A stretch of DNA of 6,172 nucleotides from Candidatus Levyibacteriota bacterium (GTDB taxonomy: Bacteria > Patescibacteriota > Microgenomatia > Levybacterales > UBA12049): contig JAHFKF010000077.1 of assembly GCA_023245475.1 (NCBI GenBank), positions 1 to 6,172 on the forward strand, given 5' to 3'. Positions 5,538 through 6,172 of this stretch are shown here, piece by piece. The notes under the pieces are model-generated. The model searched no databases and was not told the origin of the DNA. It saw only the letters and a program-made list of their open reading frames with translations. How positions within the stretch are numbered: the first letter of the stretch is position 1; every line of letters starts with the position of its first letter. The translations under genes were made by a program, and so were the position numbers.

Positions 5538-5546
5538 TGCTATAAT
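5538..5546 (+). promoter_or_regulatory. Extended -10 promoter of the Abi-alpha gene, near-leaderless
   Basis: TGC-TATAAT (-10 at 5541-5546) lies nine bases before the ATG at 5556. Transcription would start within a few bases of the start codon. There is no -35 box at the usual distance and no Shine-Dalgarno between -10 and ATG. Confidence 0.6.
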
Positions 5547-5555
5547 GCATTAACT

Positions 5556-6172
5556 ATGCGTGCTAAATTGTCTATTCCTAGCCATTCTGGAGAACTTGAG
5601 GTATCCCCTACTGATCTAAATGCATTCCAGAAATTTTTTTCTAATATTACACCTGATTTTATTAAAGATGGTTTAGGTATTTATAGCGATAACATGAAAT
5701 TTGCTCGTTGGAAAAATGTGCTAAGAATAATGCACGAAGCTCAAAAAATAAGAGAAAATTACAACCTGGAAGTAGTTCCTCTTCCATTGAAAACATCGGT
5801 TGAATACCTCGAAGCAGCTTCTCTGGAAGAAGATGCAACAATGCAAACAATGTGGGCGAACCTTCTTGCAAATATGAGTATAGGCAATGGGAGTATGCAC
5901 GCAACTTACATATCAATTTTGAAAGAATTATCTCCATTAGAGGCAAAAATTTTGAATAAATTTTTTTTAATAGCAAGAGCTAGTAAACCTAAAGTATTAT
6001 CTCGCATGAGGCTACGCAGGAGTGGTCTCATTAAAGAATTTAGAGTAGAAGGTGATATTGTAGAAATTGCATTAGAAAATCTTATTAGATTACGTCTATT
6101 AAAACAGCCTGAAAAAAGACAAACCTCAATACCTTATTTCCCTGTAGGTCCTTTTTCGGGAACGATGCAGAG
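5556..6172 (+). CDS. DUF4393 / Abi-alpha family protein, N-terminal 205 aa (runs off right edge)
   Basis: The frame is open to the end of the window without a stop. It shows the marks of the DUF4393 (Abi-alpha) family: FARWKNVLRIMHEAQKIRE (49-67), VPLPLKTSVEYLEAASLEED (74-93), MWANLLANM (99-107) and ISILKELSPLEAKIL (119-133). Residues about 145-185 look like a winged-helix-type tail (ALENLIRLRLLKQ). Members of the family were named after a lactococcal abortive-infection protein; the biochemical action is not known. No membrane segment is visible in the part present. The start was chosen because it follows a good extended -10 box, and the second in-frame ATG lies inside conserved sequence. It is divergent from the KTSC-J gene and lies in the AT-rich cargo to the right of the integrase, which fits a defence role. 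Confidence 0.82.
   Translation, partial: MRAKLSIPSHSGELEVSPTDLNAFQKFFSNITPDFIKDGLGIYSDNMKFARWKNVLRIMHEAQKIRENYNLEVVPLPLKTSVEYLEAASLEEDATMQTMWANLLANMSIGNGSMHATYISILKELSPLEAKILNKFFLIARASKPKVLSRMRLRRSGLIKEFRVEGDIVEIALENLIRLRLLKQPEKRQTSIPYFPVGPFSGTMQ

Noticed and set aside
5662..5976. 104-codon minus-strand frame
   Set aside because: It is the antisense shadow of the Abi-alpha gene, which has clear family motifs and a promoter.
2183..6172. Second copy of the tRNA-Gly 3' end (attR) inside the window
   Set aside because: Reading by eye I found no repeat of the T-arm and acceptor sequence to the right of the tRNA.
1..6172. Recoding of TGA (as in some CPR lineages)
   Set aside because: All genes are complete with TAA or TAG stops, no in-frame TGA interrupts them, and Trp is encoded by TGG. 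The absence of TGA stops in five genes is too small a sample.

Overview
The window reads as bacterial DNA with the standard genetic code. Promoters are sigma70-like and almost all carry an extended -10 (TGnTATAAT). Several genes have no Shine-Dalgarno sequence, and three or four probably give leaderless or nearly leaderless mRNAs. Together with a divergent sugar-transferase homologue and a 403-residue orphan, this would fit a Patescibacteria/CPR-type genome, but nothing in the window proves the taxonomy.

Left part (1-2202), probably host chromosome: the first 12 codons of cysS (minus strand), a cysteine-free 403-residue protein of unknown function (minus strand), a divergently transcribed and motif-poor bacterial sugar-transferase homologue (plus strand), and a tRNA-Gly(GCC) whose elbow-forming bases are unusual.

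Junction and integrase (2203-3491): directly after the tRNA come two inverted repeats. The second looks like the tRNA terminator and overlaps the -35 and spacer of a near-consensus promoter. That promoter makes a leader of about 120 nt with a possible 9-codon leader peptide, several hairpins and a GAAA-tetraloop hairpin that hides the ribosome binding site of a complete tyrosine recombinase. A tRNA followed by a tyrosine integrase is the classic left end of an integrative element. The element would extend to the right, and its far attachment site is not in the window.

Cargo (3492-6172), visibly more AT-rich: a class II Fic protein with a C-terminal winged helix (minus strand), preceded by 2.8 perfect copies of a 55-bp promoter/operator-like tandem repeat; a KTSC-J-domain fusion protein (minus strand); and, divergent from it, the start of a DUF4393/Abi-alpha protein that runs off the right edge. 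Fic and Abi-alpha families are linked to toxin and abortive-infection functions, so the cargo is a candidate defence island. Whether the genes act together cannot be decided from sequence alone.
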